In this document: positions 12,801 through 25,915 of the stretch, one piece after another
Layout: each line of letters begins with the position of its first letter
Numbering within the stretch: the stretch's first letter is position 1
Assembly: GCA_002914845.1 (NCBI GenBank)
Contig: JXTC01000038.1
Coordinates: 62,001 to 126,000 of the forward strand
Reading direction: 5' to 3'
DNA length: 64,000 bases
DNA from: Trema orientale
Lineage: Eukaryota > Streptophyta > Magnoliopsida > Rosales > Cannabaceae
Program-made: the position numbers and the translations under genes
Notes under the pieces: generated by a model
The model's database searches: none
Seen by the model: the letters and a program-made list of their open reading frames with translations, nothing else
What the model was told of the DNA's origin: nothing

Positions 12801-15800
12801 AAACATCCAGAGATTGATTAATATTCTCAGAGCGCATACGATTTTTTTTTTTTTTTTTTAATTTCCTCTAGGGTAATGTTTGTTGTCCGGTTTCGAACTT
12901 AATTAATTAGTTGAATTTTTATTAAAAAGAAAAGAAGAACGTTAGTTATTTAATTCGAACATATATATCTCTAATTTAAGTGCAAGTACTATAGTTATTT
13001 TTTTCTCGGATGGCCGATAACATGTGGATGTGGTTGATGTTACTATGCCAATAATGGGGAATCTATATGCATGTGCTCTCAGCTTCATCACCATATTACT
13101 AATCACTCTCTTTTAGTCCAATTTACTAATCACTACATCATGGGTCTGATTATAAATTTTGTGGGAAAAAATACGTTGTGAATTATATATATATATTAAG
13201 TTAGTCTTCATGTTCTTGTCCTTTCCTGTATATATATATATATATATTAAGTTGCTTCTAGCTAAGCGCTAGTTGGATCCATTTATAACCAAACATATAC
13301 ATACTGTTTGGACTAGCAATTTTTTCGGAATGTCACGTTCAACATTCACTGAGAAAAACTAGTGGTCGACAAGTACGTCTCCTTGATTAATTCTTTCCAA
13401 CTTTTCTAATTCATAGCAAAGAATATATATCACTTCCGTCGTTTTAAATTGTTGCTCTAGCTCTAGCTAGCGAGCACATTAATGTATCTTTTTGTGATCT
13501 ATTTTCTTGCGTTGAAATGGTAAAAGACACAGGACGTGGGAAAAATGTCATCCTAGACATTGATATTGTAAAAACATGCCTTTCTTAATTAATCAAACAT
13601 TTGATAAATCAAGAAAGAAAGGAAAATGTCACTTTCTTAATTAATCTATATATATATATATATATAGATATTTATCCCGCTTAGAAACAAACCAGTGTCT
13701 GATCTGAGACTATACTTAATTATTAATCCAAAAATGAGCGTCAAATACGTTTTATCAAAATACATATAATTAAGGTACATGTGTCTGACGCCGGGCCTGC
13801 CAGTGTCGGGTGTGTAGGGCCTTTATCATATGTATAGAAAGAAGCCACACAAAGAGCAATAATTAAAACAAATTTTGGCTTTGTTTTCTGATCATTTGGC
13901 TTTATTTTCCTTGGAATCAAAAAGACTTATTCTATAAACCATCTCCACACAAAGTGTGACTTATGAATACATAACACCTATCGCTAGGAGTAGGCGCATA
14001 GCTCCCCCACACTGCCACAAACCCACAATGAATCACTCTCAATTGAGTTGATTGTTTTGTTTTTCCCCTCAACTCATATATGATTGTTCAATTCACAAAA
14101 ACCCAACTTCTTGTTTTTCCATACATATTAAAGAAAAAAAGAAAAAACGGACAAAAAAACCTTATCAACTTGTAGTCCCAAAATAAATATCAGCCGCCTT
14201 CTAATCTTCTCTTTGGTCCCATTTTTAGTTATTTATTTGGAACTAGTCTGGCTTGTTTTTAAAGGCGGGAAAGTTCATTTATGGTGCACTTAGGAGGCAT
14301 AAATATATGGAATTACTTAATAATTTTTTGTTGTGAAAAGTTCGTTTAAAAGTGCGATGACTTCTCTTTCAATCAAACAATTGAGTGCATATAACCGCAT
14401 AAAGGAAAACGTTATCTTTGTGTAGAGACATTTTCAATGGGGTGTGGGGACCAAAATTATGAATTAAATGCTTGGTGTGTTTATGAAGTTAATTCAATGA
14501 GGATAAAGCCAGAATGTATTAAATGATCATTTTGTGGAGCCGGCACAATGGGCCACGTACGTTTTGTTTGGATTCGGGTTGACCCGACTTCCTTTTTCTG
14601 GCTTGAGCTTCAGTTTCGACACTATACATTTTTCGTATGTAATTGGTACTATATAGAATTTCTTAAGGAAGAAGAGACATGGGAGTAATGGTCCTTTCCT
14701 CTTTTTTTTTTTTTTTTAATTCTTAATGATTAAGATTAATATTTACCATAGTATCACAACAAAAATCCTTCACTTGTGTATATTTCCGTTATAAGTTATA
14801 GAAAATTCCAGAAAATGAACTTGTATATGATATTCTTCCGACGGAATTTCTTGTGTTTTTGAAAATGTCAAATTAAACTTTCAGAGATAACATTATTTTA
14901 TCTTTTCTAACATTTATCAGATCCATGTCTCCCCAATTTTTATAAAATGGAAAAACCGAATGAAATAACAGAAATGCCCTTCTTAAGAACGATGAAACCT
15001 CAAAACTTTTCTTAATCAGAATAAAATAAAATAAAACTAAATATTATTTGTTTTCTTTTTTGAAAAATCATTATATTTAATTTGATCTTTTATTTAGACT
15101 AATGGTAATTTCTAGCTTTGTTGTTATCTAAGGGTAGTTCCTTCCCTTTTTTCACCAATTTATATAATAGCTGATTTAGGAAGGATAGATATAATAGGTA
15201 TTAAAAATTCAAGCAAATGTTTGATGAAAAAAATCTTAAGGTTTAATTTGACATTTTAAAAGATACAGAACTCACCAATGTTGAGATCTAGAGTTCAGTT
15301 TCTCTACTTCCAATGTAAAAAAAGACGGACACAAAATTCTCTAATAAAAAAAAAAAAGAGTTATGATAATCTCCCATGTTATAATATATGACTCAAAAAA
15401 TATTAACCACGGCACTCGTTTTTAACGTTGTTATTAACAATATATGTCAATATATAATATTTTTTGTCGCTCTTTTTATTTCTCTTGTAGATAATTAATT
15501 GGTGGAAAAAGCTAACGCGGATGCAAAGAGAAACAAATTCAATCACTTTCTTTTTTAGGTCATATTTATTAATTCATAATCTATATATCATAAATTAAGG
15601 GAATGAGTGTAAAGAAAAAAGAGAGAACAAGAAATAATGAGTGGCAAAATTAGAATTCTCTTTCATGTATTTTCAATTAGTACGTAAACATGTAAAACAT
15701 AAATTTTTTTTTTCTCTCTAATACGGATTAATAAACGTGTCCCTAATTCCTTCAAATTGTACTTGTTTCAAATTGCATTATAGCTAGCTGTCTTCTCTTT

Positions 15801-17334
15801 ATTCTTCATCAAATATTCCCTCTAATTTATTTGTTCCTAAAACATGTTACATAGATGGAAACCCAATTTTGTTCCATCAGATAGAAAATCATAAATAATA
15901 TAACATGAACTGTTTTTCACATAATATACATGTATCATGATTTAATTTAATAGGTAAACGTCTTCTTTCAACGATATATTCAAAGTGATTATACAATTAA
16001 TCGGATAATTTCCGCTTGAACATTAATTCTGGTCTGTTATTCGATCAAACAACTTAAACAAATATAGCTCTCATCTAAATCATTTAATTACAAAGATGAA
16101 TGATTCACAATCATCATCTTCTCAAAATACACGTACTACTCTGATATTATCACTATTAACCCTCTCGAACTGCAAAGGTTTATATACATGTATATCTTTT
16201 ATATATAACAATATGAAACTCAACTTGTCTTTGAAATGATTCACATGATTTTTTTTTTTTTTCGTTACTTTTTGATTCGTAGCGTGTAAAGGTTGAATTT
16301 GCCGGCTTTGACTACATTCTACCAAACTATTGGGCTTCTTCTTTGTAATTTTATTTTGGGTAAACAATGGAAAGCCACTTTTCTTAATGTTTATTTTCAA
16401 TTCTATAATTACATATGCTGATCCAAATGCAGTTAATTATGTTCGGTGCATAACAGTTCACTCATGAAAATCAATTGGCTAAAGGAAAGCGTCACGGAAT
16501 CTTTGAATTCAAGATATGCTACTTCAAGTTGGGCTATGTGGGCCAGTTCCAGCAAAAGCCGATGTATATCCATTCATAATCCACCTAAATGTGTATAAAT
16601 TATACATATTGGTTACTTCTTACTAGTACTAGTACTGTATATTTTTTTTATTTTATATTATCCCTTTTGGTCATGACCTAGAATATCTAAGTTTCTCACT
16701 AAACAATTAAGTATTAAATGTCTCCAGCAAAAAAAAAAAAAAAAAGTAAGTATTAAATGTGTATGTGTATATATATATAGCAAGCTTTCCGGAGCATATA
16801 TATTTGATATAGGAAAAAAGAACTGTCCGATTTCAAAGACTCAATAATGGCTACATCATCTTGCAATTTGCATTGGCTGCACTTAGCTAACTTTTGTTGT
16901 GATTTTATTTAAGTTTAGTGGCTTTTGGCAGCTAAAATTATGGAATTAGTTCATCACTCATCTTGCACGCTAATATTCTATAGTGAACACAAATTTTAAC
17001 TAATATTCTGTACTAAGGCTGAAGCTCATTAATTAATATGGAGCTTAACACCTGATTGTTGGTTTGATTTTTGGTTGTTAATGTTATTATTATGATATTA
17101 CCATCATTAGTGAAAAGAATCATGGTGAGCAACTCTTATACTTGGGTATACTCTGAATTCTTGGTAAAGCAATGAGTGTTTCCTATAACATGCTAGGTAT
17201 GAGCCCAAGTTATGGACTGCAAGAAGCCCAACAAGAAATATATATACTGGGTTTCTAACACTTTTACTTTTAAAAAAAAAAAAAAAAACTATATAAATAT
17301 GGTGGATCTGTATATTTTCCAATTCCAGTAGCAA
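9894..17334. other. Long gene-free AT-rich region upstream of the TBL gene
   Basis: No coding sequence could be supported. An AATAAATAAA stretch on the minus strand near 10030 is a possible TATA-like element for the TBL gene. Elsewhere there are poly(A)/(T) tracts, TA repeats (for example 13180-13250 and 13648-13668), a duplicated TTGATAAGTCAAAA at about 12190 and 12338, and an imperfect inverted repeat at 13580-13660 built on CTTTCTTAATTAATC. Nothing else is recognised. Confidence 0.5.
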
Positions 17335-17586
17335 TTTTTTTAGAACAATGCCACTTTTAAAAAAGGTTTTAGAAACATACTATTTTTAAAAATGATTAGT
17401 ATATAATTACCAGTATTTGAAAACTGGTTGCCGGTTATCTATAATCAATTATATACCACTTATAAATATCTTCATTTATTACTTACTAGTTACTAGTACT
17501 CGAAAACTATCTATCAAAGACTAGTTACTATTTAAAAATGATATTTTCTAAAAACTGTTTAAAAGTGATATTTTTCTAAAAAATGT
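17335..17586. mobile_element. Foldback/MITE-like element with about 65-bp imperfect inverted repeats
   Basis: The left arm (17335-17402) aligns over its length with the reverse complement of the right arm (17525-17586); shared blocks include TTTTTTAGAA, CACTTTTAAA, TTTTAGAAA and TTTTTAAA followed by TAGTA. The loop itself contains inverted CAGT..GAAAACT blocks. No coding sequence. Target duplication not resolved. Confidence 0.5.
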
Positions 17587-18703
17587 TATATAAGAGCTAA
17601 AAAAATTGGGCCAATCGTAAATTTGCAATTATTTTCTAAAATGGTCATAGATGACCTAATTTTCTCTAGTTTATATTTTCTTGGAGAACTAATCCAACTG
17701 ACCTAGGTCTGATAATTAAATGGTACTGGTGTAATTTTTTCCTGATTATACATGTTAAAGGAAATGGAATTAAGGAGTAATTTTGGGCTGAAATGATTTT
17801 CTAGCACTGTTTTATAAAATGATCTTTTTGGGGTTGTCACAAATTCACAATATTAGTATATATAGTCGCTATATTTTAAGGAAAATGGACGTGATTAGGA
17901 GTAATTTTTGCCAAAATGACTTTTTATGACTTTTTTTAATGACATTTTTTGGATTAATCAAAAAAGAAATATCACAAGTTTTATACTACTCTTAGTAATG
18001 TCACTATAAAAAAGGGGGAAAAACTCACACACACGCAAACACATGCACACAAAAAAACATAAAAAGTTCAGTTGGAGGCAAATTGGTACTAGTTGGGTCC
18101 TTTCTAGCTTTATGTTTTATGACCATAAATGTATGACTTTCCTATAACCCAATCATTGATATTGTGACTGCTTAAAACTAATATTGTGACACTTCTAAAT
18201 GAGTTATTTTACAAAATACTCTTTGTTGGGGGATGTTTTTTAATGAGAAAGGGTATAATTATATGGGTTTTGCTGACGTTAATCGGCTGAACTGCTGATT
18301 CATTTTAATGTAAATTATTTGGGCCATGTCGACACACCATAAATATATAAATATATGTGTGTTTATATATGAGCTTCGGAGTTTGATCATGATCAAATTA
18401 AGCGGGCAGCGCCTTTACTTGAACAGCAATAATATATATGTATATCACAAATCATTTTTTGTTAAACATCACAAATATTCACGCACGAACTCCTAAGACT
18501 ATAGAGAAGACCCATCAAAAGTTCTACTATTTAATTGACAACTTAATGGATATGTAATATGATCACCAGTAGAGGTGATCAATATATTTTGCTACCTGAT
18601 CAACTTTTGTTATTTTTTGTCTTTTATCTGCAATGATACAATATTGTGAATTCAGAACACGATCAACTTCAAAAAAAATTCTATTGAATATGTCTATATA
18701 TAT
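17587..18703. other. AT-rich intergenic sequence with a diverged direct repeat
   Basis: No gene. A stretch of roughly 45 bp containing GGAGTAATTTT is present near 17759 and again near 17879 in diverged form. The rest is unremarkable. Confidence 0.4.
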
Positions 18704-19545
18704 ATGGGTCATGTTTCAATGGAGATTTTTGTTTTTGCTCCGTTGATGGGTACTTTTATTTGGACCATTGGATTTTAATCTGATGGTTATAATGATATTA
18801 GTAATTTTATCAAAAAATAAAAATCTAACTAAATATTTATGACTTAAAAAATTAGTAACCTATATGTGACCTATGAGTTGGAATTTTTTTTTTTTTCCAA
18901 TCCCTTTTTCATTGTTTTTTCTTTTTTTCATTCTATTGTTTATTTTTATTAAAAAATAAATAGGAAAACAATTAACCGTATATATATCTAGATATTTTTT
19001 TTTTCTAAAGAACTAATTGTATATATATTAAATTTTTCATTAAAAAATGAGTCCTTTTTTATAATTTCAAAACTAACATTATATATCCCCTAAAAAAAAA
19101 ACTAATGTTATGAATATATTCTTAAAAAAAACAACTAACCGTTAATATAAAACTATTAAATACTAATTTTTTATCAAAAATTTTTTTTATAAAAACATTC
19201 TTTCTTTTTTATAATTTCAAAACTAATATTCCCTTTCTTTATAAAAAAAAAAAAACTAACGTTACATCTCATATAAAAACAAAATTAACATTATTTATAT
19301 TCTCAAAAAAATTACTTATTCATATTAGTAGCATAATATGTTCCAATTAAATAAAATTTAAAAAATTAAACTTATAAGTTAAAATCAAAAAAAGAAAAGA
19401 AATAAATAAAAAAGAAAAATAATTGAATAAAATATTAATTGATCAAAAATAGATGAAATTACTTGCTATTGTAGGTCATATTCAACTTGATAATTTTACC
19501 CATCCATGAAGCAAAAACAAAAATCTCCATTGAAACATCACCCAT
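18704..19545. mobile_element. 842-bp non-coding element with 48-bp terminal inverted repeats
   Basis: The left end (18704-18752, starting ATGGGTCATGTTTCAATGGA) and the reverse complement of the right end (19498-19545, starting ATGGGTGATGTTTCAATGGA) match over about 48 bp with only a few differences. Both termini abut (TA)n runs, so the target duplication is probably TA or hidden in the TA repeat. The interior is very AT-rich, has no transposase frame, and contains several diverged copies of TTTCAAAACTAA-type sequence. Non-autonomous DNA transposon; superfamily not assigned. Confidence 0.7.
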
Positions 19546-20049
19546 ATATATATATATATATAGCTTAATTCATGTTCGAATTAATCATGAACTATAGTAC
19601 TGCATTGTTTTTCGCATTATAAATTCGACTGCGTCTTCCATTATTTGTTAGTTAATTTGGTCAACCAGTTTGCTACAATTATACTTTAGCTCATATATAG
19701 GGTTCGTTAGCTCCCGGCAGCTTTGAACGATTCTATAACTAAATTCCACATAAATTGTCCCAAAAGATCTTCAAATGAATTGTGACACGCTAAAATATTT
19801 TGTAATAATCTGAGTTAAATGAAACGACATGAATTCCCTTCATCGTAAACATGTATCTAGCCGTTGTATAAGAAGTATGGAATATCTCTGAAAGATCGCC
19901 CGCTTAACATATATGATCTTTTGGTTGATTGTGACAACCTAAAAAACGACAACATTGAAGATGATGATATTTATTAACTACAAAAATATCACCAAACAAC
20001 ATCACCCTAAAACACGACAACAATATATATATATGAACAACATCAATAC
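19546..20049. other. Intergenic sequence ending at the gypsy insertion site
   Basis: No gene seen. The last five bases, AATAC (20045-20049), are the left target site duplication of the gypsy element. Confidence 0.6.
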
Positions 20050-20542
20050 TGTTGACGGAGGTTTTGTCAACAATGAATATAGGAAATTGTGAGATGTGGC
20101 TTGTGTGTGAAAAGGGTTGATAAAGCAAAGTAAATAAGGAGACAAGAATTTTATAGTGGTTCAGCTCCAAAAAAGATGAGCCTACGTCCACTGTTCTTCA
20201 CTATTTTCTAGAGAATTACAAGAGTTTCTCTAAGCCTCAAGGTGAGAGCAAAGAGAGAATTAGAGAGAGAGAATTACAGAGAAAGTGTATAGTGAAGTAA
20301 TTGTCAGATGACTGTGAGATATTGTGTGTCTAAATTATGAGACTTGAGCCCCCTTTATATAGGTGAGGGTGGCTTCAGGTTTCCCGATTTTGTGAATAGG
20401 AAACTACATAATAAAATATAATATAATATTGAAATTGGGTGACTACACAATAATGGGTAATTATCTTCTCTTCAATTGGCGAGTTGTCTTTTTTGGGATT
20501 AGGCAGGTCAACTATTTGTGGTGGTCAAAAAACCACACAACA
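20050..20542 (-). repeat. 3' LTR of the gypsy element
   Basis: 493 bp, bounded by TG..CA in the plus reading (TGTTGACGG to CACACAACA). A TATATAAAGG promoter box reads on the minus strand near 20350-20362, and the purine tract lies just outside at 20544-20560. Confidence 0.9.
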
Positions 20543-20560
20543 ATAGCCCCCCAGCTTTTA

Positions 20561-22183
20561 ATGCGTCCTTGACGTGTTGAAAGCTTTCTTCGATAAAATA
20601 GTTGACCGCATGCCATTATGATCAGTAGTTCCTGCTCAAGTCTTTAACTGAACTTGTTATAAGTTCCCTCAATTTTTCTTTATTGATGTCGATGATTGAC
20701 TTGGTTGGTGTAAAGCAGCGATCAAATAGTGCAACCATACCCTTGTTGAATCTCTCTCTCATATATAGATGAATTAACCTTTTGTGAGTTTAATAAGGAT
20801 CAAACTCTTAGTACTCTGAAAAATATCGCTTTTCCAATAACAAGAGCAAAAGTGAAGTATGCGACTGAAAAGCGATCTCATTGATCTTCCATAGAAACTT
20901 ATGGAGAAGTAGGAAAATACTTAAGAACTATGTCGTTGTCGATATAACTGCTTACTAGTAGAGCACTGAAGAGACTGCAAAGCCTTTTAAAGAACTTTTC
21001 TCAACTATAAATTTGAGATAGTACTCGCATTGAAGAAGTACGCTTCTTAATCTGAAAGCCTCGATCTAGACATGATGCTTTTATGTTGAAATTCTGAAGG
21101 CGGTTAATGAAATCGCTAAGAAACAAAATAAGGTGTGCTACCCTGAAGACGTAGTTGATGACACCTACGTCGTTGAAGAGCAGCTCGTAGTAGTTGAATT
21201 AATGAATGAGATGAACTCCTTTTATGCTTCTTAGCAGTTTTAAAAGGTGTCATATTTCGAATTTTCATGCAAAAGGTTAGAAAATTCAAAAAATATTGAC
21301 AGTAAACAAAGATGTAAATAATACCTGACCCTTGGGTCGCGTGCTTTTCAGCTGAGCTCGCACTTTCTTTAAGATACTTTGCTCCATAAAATAAGAATCG
21401 AGCTGTTCTATAGGATAGATCCATAGCTTGTTATTCAATTGAATAATAGGAAATAGGAATCATTAGACCACCTCGTATATTAATACAAATATATAATTTA
21501 ACCAAGTAGTCAATCACTAAGTGACTGATCTGTACGCTATTGCAATTCGAATCCAATAACTTAAACCGAGGTTTAAGTAGTAGGATGGGTTAGGTCACTT
21601 ATGAAAAACAACACACGTGAGTGATGCAAACTCAATATTTGTTTTTCAAAAGTTCCATGTCAAAATAGGATTTATAGCAATATATCACATCGAACAATGA
21701 ACATTTTGCTTAGTTACTTTACTGTTCGAAGAGGGAAATTGCGTAATACGACATGCTATGGCATGAAGCGAGGAGAAAATCCTAAGATTTTAAAAAAAAT
21801 TTAGACATTCGGTGATCTAAAATTCCGACCCCTCTAAATGAACGTTTTGCATAGTTCCTTAGGAAGCGAGTAGGAGATGACGATCTGATCCCACTGCCCC
21901 CCGAGTTTTATGGTGTTCGAAGACTACCATAAAACTATAAAAGACGAACCAATAGAATAAGACATATCAAGATGATAAATTAAAGGAATAATACCTTTAT
22001 TGATCACTTCGAATGACGAATAATCCTCCCAGTTTTATGGTGTTGCAATAACTGCCACAAAACTATAAGTAGACGACGCATAAGAATGAAAATTTGTATA
22101 AAAAAAAATGCATAAACTTTTATTGATGGAGTCATCGAAATATATGAAGATACTCCACGAGCTAGTAGTTGCATAATAGTCGA
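20561..22183 (-). other. Non-coding gypsy interior where integrase would be expected
   Basis: This stretch between the purine tract and the tandem repeats has no integrase or chromodomain frame. One short Ser-rich frame at 21116-21424 (minus) is not recognised and is probably chance. Confidence 0.5.
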
Positions 22184-22760
22184 TACAAGATAAAGAGACT
22201 TGAGAAGAATTACTGAAGAGCTCGTACTTAGGGAGCTCGAATATGATGGAGCTCAAATATAATGGAGCTCGAATATGGAGAGCTCAATGATCAAGTAGAG
22301 ATCTTGTCGAGAACCGAGTGACGATCTTGTTGAGATTGAAAATAATAAGGAACTCGAACATGGTGGAGAGCTCATGTAATCGAGAGCTCAATGACCCAGT
22401 GGAGATATTGAAGGTTGAAGAATCGAGTGAAGATCTCATTGGGGTCGAAAATAATGATAAGCTTGAGTATAATAGGGAGCTCGAATATGGAGAGCTCAAG
22501 GACCGAATGGAGATCTTGAGAAGACCTCGTCGAGGTTGAAGATAATGAGAAGCTCGAACATGATGATCCTCGAACATAATTGAGAGCTCGTATAATGGAG
22601 AGCTCAGTGACCAAATAGAGACCTTGAGAAGATCTCGTCGAGATCGAAGATAATAAGGAGCTCCAACATGAAGATGCTCGAACATAATTGAGAGCTCGTA
22701 TAATGGAAAGCTCAATGACTGAATGGAGACTTTGAGAAGATCTCGTCGAAGTCACATAGT
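22184..22760 (-). repeat. Tandem repeats of about 108 bp inside the gypsy element
   Basis: Units built around GAGAGCTC and GGAGATCTTGAGAAG recur. The clearest copies start at 22501, 22609 and 22718 (periods 108 and 109 bp); copies nearer 22184 are shorter and more diverged. The repeats give spurious Ser/Leu-rich reading frames on the minus strand. Such arrays near the 3' end are described for Tat-lineage elements. Confidence 0.75.
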
Positions 22761-22769
22761 TGCATTCAT

Positions 22770-24600
22770 TCAATCTTTAATCTGCAAGAGCTTGACCTTT
22801 AATCACAGTGTGAGGTCAAAAATTGATGTCGAATTGACTCAGCTCAAACGCCTACTTGAGAAATTATCTTGACACTTCAGGCTTTTGCAAAACCTGTTTC
22901 AATGGAAAGTTTATGAAAATCTCAATGAAGTGTGTATGAAAATATGGTCGAAGCTTCCTAGATGTGATGACAAGCGTTAGTGCCAATTTCTCCATCTCCG
23001 GATATCTCATTTCAGCATCGAGTAATCTTTTGCGTACACAATATACAGGTCACTGTATATTTTCTTCTTCTTGAATTAATGCAGCGCTTGTCGCATACTT
23101 GGAAACGGCGAGGTACAAGCACAACTTTTTCCCCGGCTTTGGCTTCGACAAGAGTAGAGGAGATCCCAACTGTTTCTTCAAATCTTGGAACGCCTGCTCG
23201 CACTTCTCAGTCCACTCAAACTTCTTCGATCCCTTCAGAACCTCGAATAATGGTTGGTACTTTTCGGTTGATCTTGATACCAATTGACTCAGTGCAGCCA
23301 CTCTTCCCGCCAAGTTCTGCACATCTTTCGGTTTATAAGGTGACTGTATGTCAATCAATGCTTGGATCTTTTGAGGATTAGTTTCAATACCTCGCTGATT
23401 GACCATGAATCCCAAAAACTTCCCAGATCCTACACCAAACACACACTTCTAGGGATTCCACTTCATCCGATACTTTCAAAGAATTTTAAACATCTCATCA
23501 AGGTCGTTGATGTGATCTTCAGCTTTCTTTGACTTCATCAACTTGTAACAATATAATCCTCGATCGGTGATGAATGGGGTGTGTTCCTCATCTAGCTCAT
23601 ACATAAGAATTTAATTATATCCAGAATACACGTCCATAAAACTCAGCAATTCATGTCCGGACGTCACGTCTACGAGCTGGTCGATTCTTGGAAGTGGAAA
23701 ACTGTCCTTCAGACATGCTTAGTTAAGATCAATGAAATCGATACAGGTTCTCCACTTTCCATTGGGTTTCTTCACCAAAACCGGATTTGCAAGCCAGTTC
23801 GGGTAAAAAAATTCACTGATGAATCTAATTTCGAGTAGCTTCTCAACCTCCCCCTTCAATGTGACGTAGCGTTCTGGATCCATCGCTCTTCGTTCTGCCA
23901 TACGAGCTTCTTCGATATTGAGACGGTGATATTGAGGCAGTGGCCAATAACATTCGGATCAATCTACACCATGTTCGAATGTTGCCATACGAAGACATCC
24001 AAATTTGCCTTTAGGAATGCGATTAGTTCAGCTCATATGGGTTCTTGAAGCTTCACTCTGATTTTAAACACCTTCGAAGACTCATTGATTAACAATTCCT
24101 CCAAGTCTTCGATGGTTCCAGTCTTGACCTCTCCATCGATCTCTCGTAGGTCGAGATCTTCGATTGACGTTTCGCCTGACGTTTCCCTTTACTGCTGGAC
24201 CAACAAGGTATTTTTCTCGTGTAGCGAGCTTCAGAGAATTGTTATAATAAGATCGCACATCATACTAGTTGTCTCACTTTATTTTCTCCGGCCTCCGAAA
24301 TCGCTCATACTGGTCAGTGACCACATAGATGCGATCGATGGGTGCATTCAGCTTGGTATAATTGTTAAATCGCAAAGGAGCTTTTGGAATCTCCTTTTTT
24401 GGCTCGGGTTACTTCTCAATTAGCTGCTTGTCCTTCCTCTTTTTCGACTTCTTATTTTTATAACTGTTGGTCGTGGTCGCATCTCTGGCTGCATCTTTTG
24501 CTCCTTCCTTCTTCGTCTTATGGAGATTCTCGCGTGAAGATTCTACCTTTAGATGTCGACCAACTCACCTATAGAAGTCTTCAAGACTCCTGCATTCTCG
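22770..24600 (-). pseudogene. Gypsy pol remnant (protease/RT/RNase H), RT catalytic site deleted
   Basis: Minus-strand fragments read in order: VTLKGEVEKLLEIRFISE and PVLVKKPNGKWRTCIDF (23719-23901), then FMDVYSGYN, TPFITDRGLYCYKLM, then directly KSKKAEDHINDLDEMFK, then FLGFMVNQRGIE and an RNase H segment (23050-23442) ending with SRKLRPYF and PLKQVLQKP near 22850. The block that should hold the polymerase YVDD motif, between YKLM and KSKKAEDH (about 23530), is missing. In-frame stops and frameshifts are frequent. It cannot encode an active enzyme. Confidence 0.8.
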
Positions 24601-25856
24601 TTCTAACAACTCCTCCCACAGTTTAGTCTCTGGTCGCACTCCGGCCATCATCAAAGTCAGGACTCCTTCTTCAGGTGGGATTAACTTTTGCCAGCTCTGA
24701 ACTAAAATGACTAAAGTAAGATTACAGAGTCTCCTCTAGACCTTGTCAAATAGCAGACAGACTGATTAATGGAACAGTAAAGTTCTTTGCAGCCTGAAAT
24801 TGTCTCAAGAATGCGGTTTAAAGTTACTGCCAAGACGAGATTGAACCAGGCTGGAGCCCTTGAAACCACTTTTTCGCTGCTCCTGTAAGAGTTACAGCAA
24901 AACATCTGCATCGTGCGAGATCATCGACATGATAGAGCTCCATCAGGTCGTTGAAGTGTTCCATATGATCCTGCGGATCGATTTTCCCATCAAAAGATTT
25001 TATGGTGGGAAGTTTGAATCCAGCAGGTAATGCAGCAGCTCAAACTTCCTCGCTGAATGGCGCTTGATGATATCCATCTGCAAGCTCATCATCCTAGCCA
25101 GCAAGTGCATCTAATGCGATCCTCAAATTATGAACATCGATGTTTGGAGGAAGAGCATTATCTCTTACTGGTGGCAAGGGTGGCCTTTGGTCGTTATTAT
25201 CACGACGTAAGGCGGGTTGATCAGGCAGGGTCTGCTGCGACCTTTGTAAAGATTCCACTGAAATAGTGCGACAAGATCGACTTTGGTCATTATGATGCGA
25301 TACGGATCACTCATGACTGCGTCGCTATTCTAGATTTTGTCTTAGGTCTGCAGGATTTTGCCTTGGCTCCCTGCTAATTTTTTCGAAGACACTCCTCGAT
25401 TGACGATTTTGCTCTCCGAGATGGTTGTCCACGATCATGATCTGTGCTTGAACTCCTGGTACCAGATTCCTGTGGTAAGTCTGCGACCTTGCCTTTTCCC
25501 TTGAAGGTGCGATCTGTATGACACTCCTGTTGGGTTCTAGGCTGATCGCGGTTCCCTGTCTCTAGGATCTGAATTCCTCTCTCAGGTCATCGAGTAGGAC
25601 AATTTATGGGACGTTTGTGCTGCGGTGGAGTCACCATCTGTCCTTCAGCAAGTCGCCATAGAGAATCATTAATCTGATTGGTGATTTGCTGAAGGTTTGC
25701 CAGTGCATCCTCCATGCGATCTTGTCTTTGGATAATGTTCTCTGATGCAGTCGTGACAGGTTGATCCTGAGCGAGATCGACCTGTGCAGCAGCAGTGCTT
25801 TGGGATTGGTTTTGGCTAACTCCAGCGTTTCTGGTAGTATTCTTGGTGTTTGCCAT
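24600..25856 (-). pseudogene. Gypsy gag remnant
   Basis: The frame starts with MANTKNTTRNAGVSQNQSQ at 25856 on the minus strand, 60 bp inside the 5' LTR. A typical retrotransposon gag domain follows near 24850-25030 (FDGKIDPQDHMEHFN, LTGAAKKWFQGL). Several stops and frameshifts break the frame between 25590 and 24700. It would encode the capsid-like protein. Confidence 0.75.
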
Positions 25857-25915
25857 TGTTGAAGAAGCAAAATTGACAAACTCTTCGCTGGAATAGCCCT
25901 CCTTCTAGCGCCAAT

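Noticed and set aside
22284..22773. Ser/Leu-rich repeated proteins on the minus strand
   Set aside because: They arise from the 108-bp non-coding tandem array of the gypsy element in two frames.
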